Shown: piece after piece, positions 5,633-6,245 of the stretch | How positions within the stretch are numbered: the first letter of the stretch is position 1 | How the letters are laid out: each line of letters begins with the position of its first letter | Notes under the pieces: generated by a model | What the model saw: the letters and a program-made list of their open reading frames with translations, nothing else | Database searches by the model: none | Told to the model about the DNA's origin: nothing | Translations under genes and position numbers: made by a program | Source: Lautropia sp. | GTDB lineage: Bacteria > Pseudomonadota > Gammaproteobacteria > Burkholderiales > Burkholderiaceae_E | Length of the DNA stretch: 6,245 nucleotides | Assembly (NCBI GenBank): GCA_013813615.1 | Contig: JACCRJ010000201.1 | Coordinates: forward strand, 1-6,245 | Reading direction: 5' to 3'

Positions 5633-5965
5633 TGATCTGGAATCCGTATCGTCGGGTCTTGGGAAGGCGTTTGATCATTCATCGGGCAGGCGCCCCCCCG
5701 GGCTGCGGTGGAGAATAGCGGGGGGCCTGCCATCTGCTGATGGACGCCCCTCCGTCCAATTGTACGTTCTGAAGCCCGGGCAGCCGGCTGTCTGCCGGCG
5801 GCTCCGTCCGGCGAATGCCGGGCGCCGCAGGAAGCGGCATACGGCGTTGCAGCAGGAACTCCGAGCCCAGCCGGCCACTCCACCGGGGTGGTGTTGTACC
5901 CGCCGAAGGGCCGGAATATGATGAGACGAGGCCGGACGGCCCGGCCATCTGCGCGGAGAAAGCCA
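5633..5965. other. Divergent intergenic region with several inverted repeats
   Basis: These 333 bases separate the minus-strand dehydrogenase from the plus-strand SnoaL-like remnant. I see no convincing gene in them. They hold several hairpin-capable elements: GGCAGG-CG-CCCCCC pairing with GGGGGGCCTGCC (5685-5731), CCATC-TGCT-GATGG (5730-5743), TGGACG-CCCCTC-CGTCCA (5741-5758), CCACC-GG-GGTGG (5880-5891), and GGCCGG-ACGGC-CCGGCC (5930-5946). GGAG at 5955-5958, 7 bases before ATG 5966, is the ribosome site of the plus-strand remnant. A promoter for each direction is expected here, but I could not match a confident -35/-10 pair for either. Confidence 0.5.
5685..5731 (-). repeat. Imperfect inverted repeat in the dehydrogenase upstream region
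   Basis: GGCAGG (5685-5690) then CG then a C-run pairs with GGGGGG (5720-5725) and CCTGCC (5726-5731). This is a 12-pair stem with a 2-base bulge and a loop of about 20 bases. It lies 53 to 99 bases upstream of the dehydrogenase ATG. It could be a regulator site or an RNA hairpin in the leader; no T-run follows on the minus strand, so it is not a standard terminator. Confidence 0.4.
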
Positions 5966-6182
5966 ATGAGCCAAAACACGGATACCGTTCAGGCAGCCTA
6001 CGAAGCATTCGGCCGCGGCGACGTCCCGGCGATCCTTGCCCGGCTCGCCCCGGACATTGAATGGGAGCACGATTGGGGCGCGAAGCAGCTGAAGTGGTAC
6101 ACCCCGCGGCGCGGACGGGATGGCAACCAGGTTCCGTCACTTCGTCGACACCTGGCAGTTTGCAGAAGCCTTGAAAGGTTGA
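5966..6182 (+). pseudogene. SnoaL/NTF2-like (nuclear transport factor 2 family) gene with an apparent internal deletion
   Basis: Starting at ATG 5966 (GGAG 7 bases upstream), the frame gives 'MSQNTDTVQAAYEAFGRGDV' then P-A-I-L-A-R-L-A-P-D-I-E-W-E-H-D-W-G and W-Y-T-P-R-R-G-R. This is the normal first helix and strand of SnoaL-like NTF2-fold proteins, small cone-shaped domains often acting on or binding hydrophobic ligands. After about residue 51 the frame turns to unrelated sequence and stops at 6238 (90 residues). In the +1 frame from about 6108 the DNA reads G-A-D-G-M-A-T-R-F-R-H-F-V-D-T-W-Q-F-A-E-A-L-K-G and a TGA at 6180-6182, which is the usual C-terminal end of the same family. The central part, roughly 50-60 codons in a normal 125-135-residue member, is absent. 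The two ends meet within GGCGCGGACGGGATGG. The product is therefore probably non-functional. An assembly error would look the same. Confidence 0.7.
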
Positions 6183-6245
6183 GCGGCCACCCTCGAAGCG
6201 CAGGGCTCCGACAGGCAGGCCTGCCCCGGGCCGGATAGGCGTGTG

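Noticed and set aside
6214..6225. Perfect 12-base palindrome GGCAGGCCTGCC downstream of the SnoaL-like remnant
   Set aside because: It has no loop, no T-run and no second copy in the window. Such short palindromes are frequent in high-GC DNA.
1..6245. CRISPR arrays, tRNA or rRNA genes, insertion sequences, toxin-antitoxin or defence genes
   Set aside because: Reading both strands showed no regularly spaced repeats, no cloverleaf-like sequence, no transposase motifs or terminal repeats, and no defence-type domains.

Overview
The window is high-GC DNA with long spurious antisense reading frames, as expected at such base composition. The gene families point to a Proteobacterium: an orphan Bug/TctC-type binding protein, a TRAP transporter with separate DctQ and DctM subunits, and a class II (E. 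coli-like) dihydroorotase. The lineage is probably an environmental alpha- or betaproteobacterium; the sequence alone does not decide which.

Layout. Six of the seven genes read on the minus strand, so they are transcribed from right to left. At the right end, on the plus strand, lies the remnant of a SnoaL/NTF2-like gene (5966-6182). Its N-terminal part runs directly into its C-terminal tail in another frame, which suggests an internal deletion. A 333-base divergent intergenic region (5633-5965) rich in inverted repeats separates it from a tartrate/D-malate dehydrogenase-family gene (5632 to 4568). An orphan Bug/TctC periplasmic binding protein follows (4502 to 3522) and ends at a clear rho-independent terminator (3464-3502). 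A second minus-strand group then starts: a small antibiotic-biosynthesis-monooxygenase (ABM) domain protein (3289 to 2999), pyrC (2958 to 1888), and a TRAP transporter whose binding protein DctP (1776 to 763), small membrane subunit DctQ (709 to 125) and large membrane subunit DctM (from 128, running off the left edge) are all present.

How the genes may work together. The Bug protein and the dehydrogenase look like a two-gene unit for capturing and oxidising a small hydroxy-dicarboxylate such as D-malate or tartrate; this is inferred from proximity and family. DctPQM forms a high-affinity, ion-driven importer for a carboxylate, and its binding protein resembles the SiaP-type subgroup around the substrate arginine. 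PyrC makes dihydroorotate in pyrimidine synthesis, and no other pyr gene is visible beside it. Three genes appear to begin with TTG (dctM, the Bug gene and possibly pyrC), each judged by its Shine-Dalgarno sequence and family N-terminus.

I found no CRISPR array, RNA gene, insertion sequence, phage gene or defence system. The window looks like ordinary metabolic and transport DNA. The most interesting points are the internally deleted SnoaL-like gene, the structured leader of the dehydrogenase, and the substrate questions raised by gene pairing.
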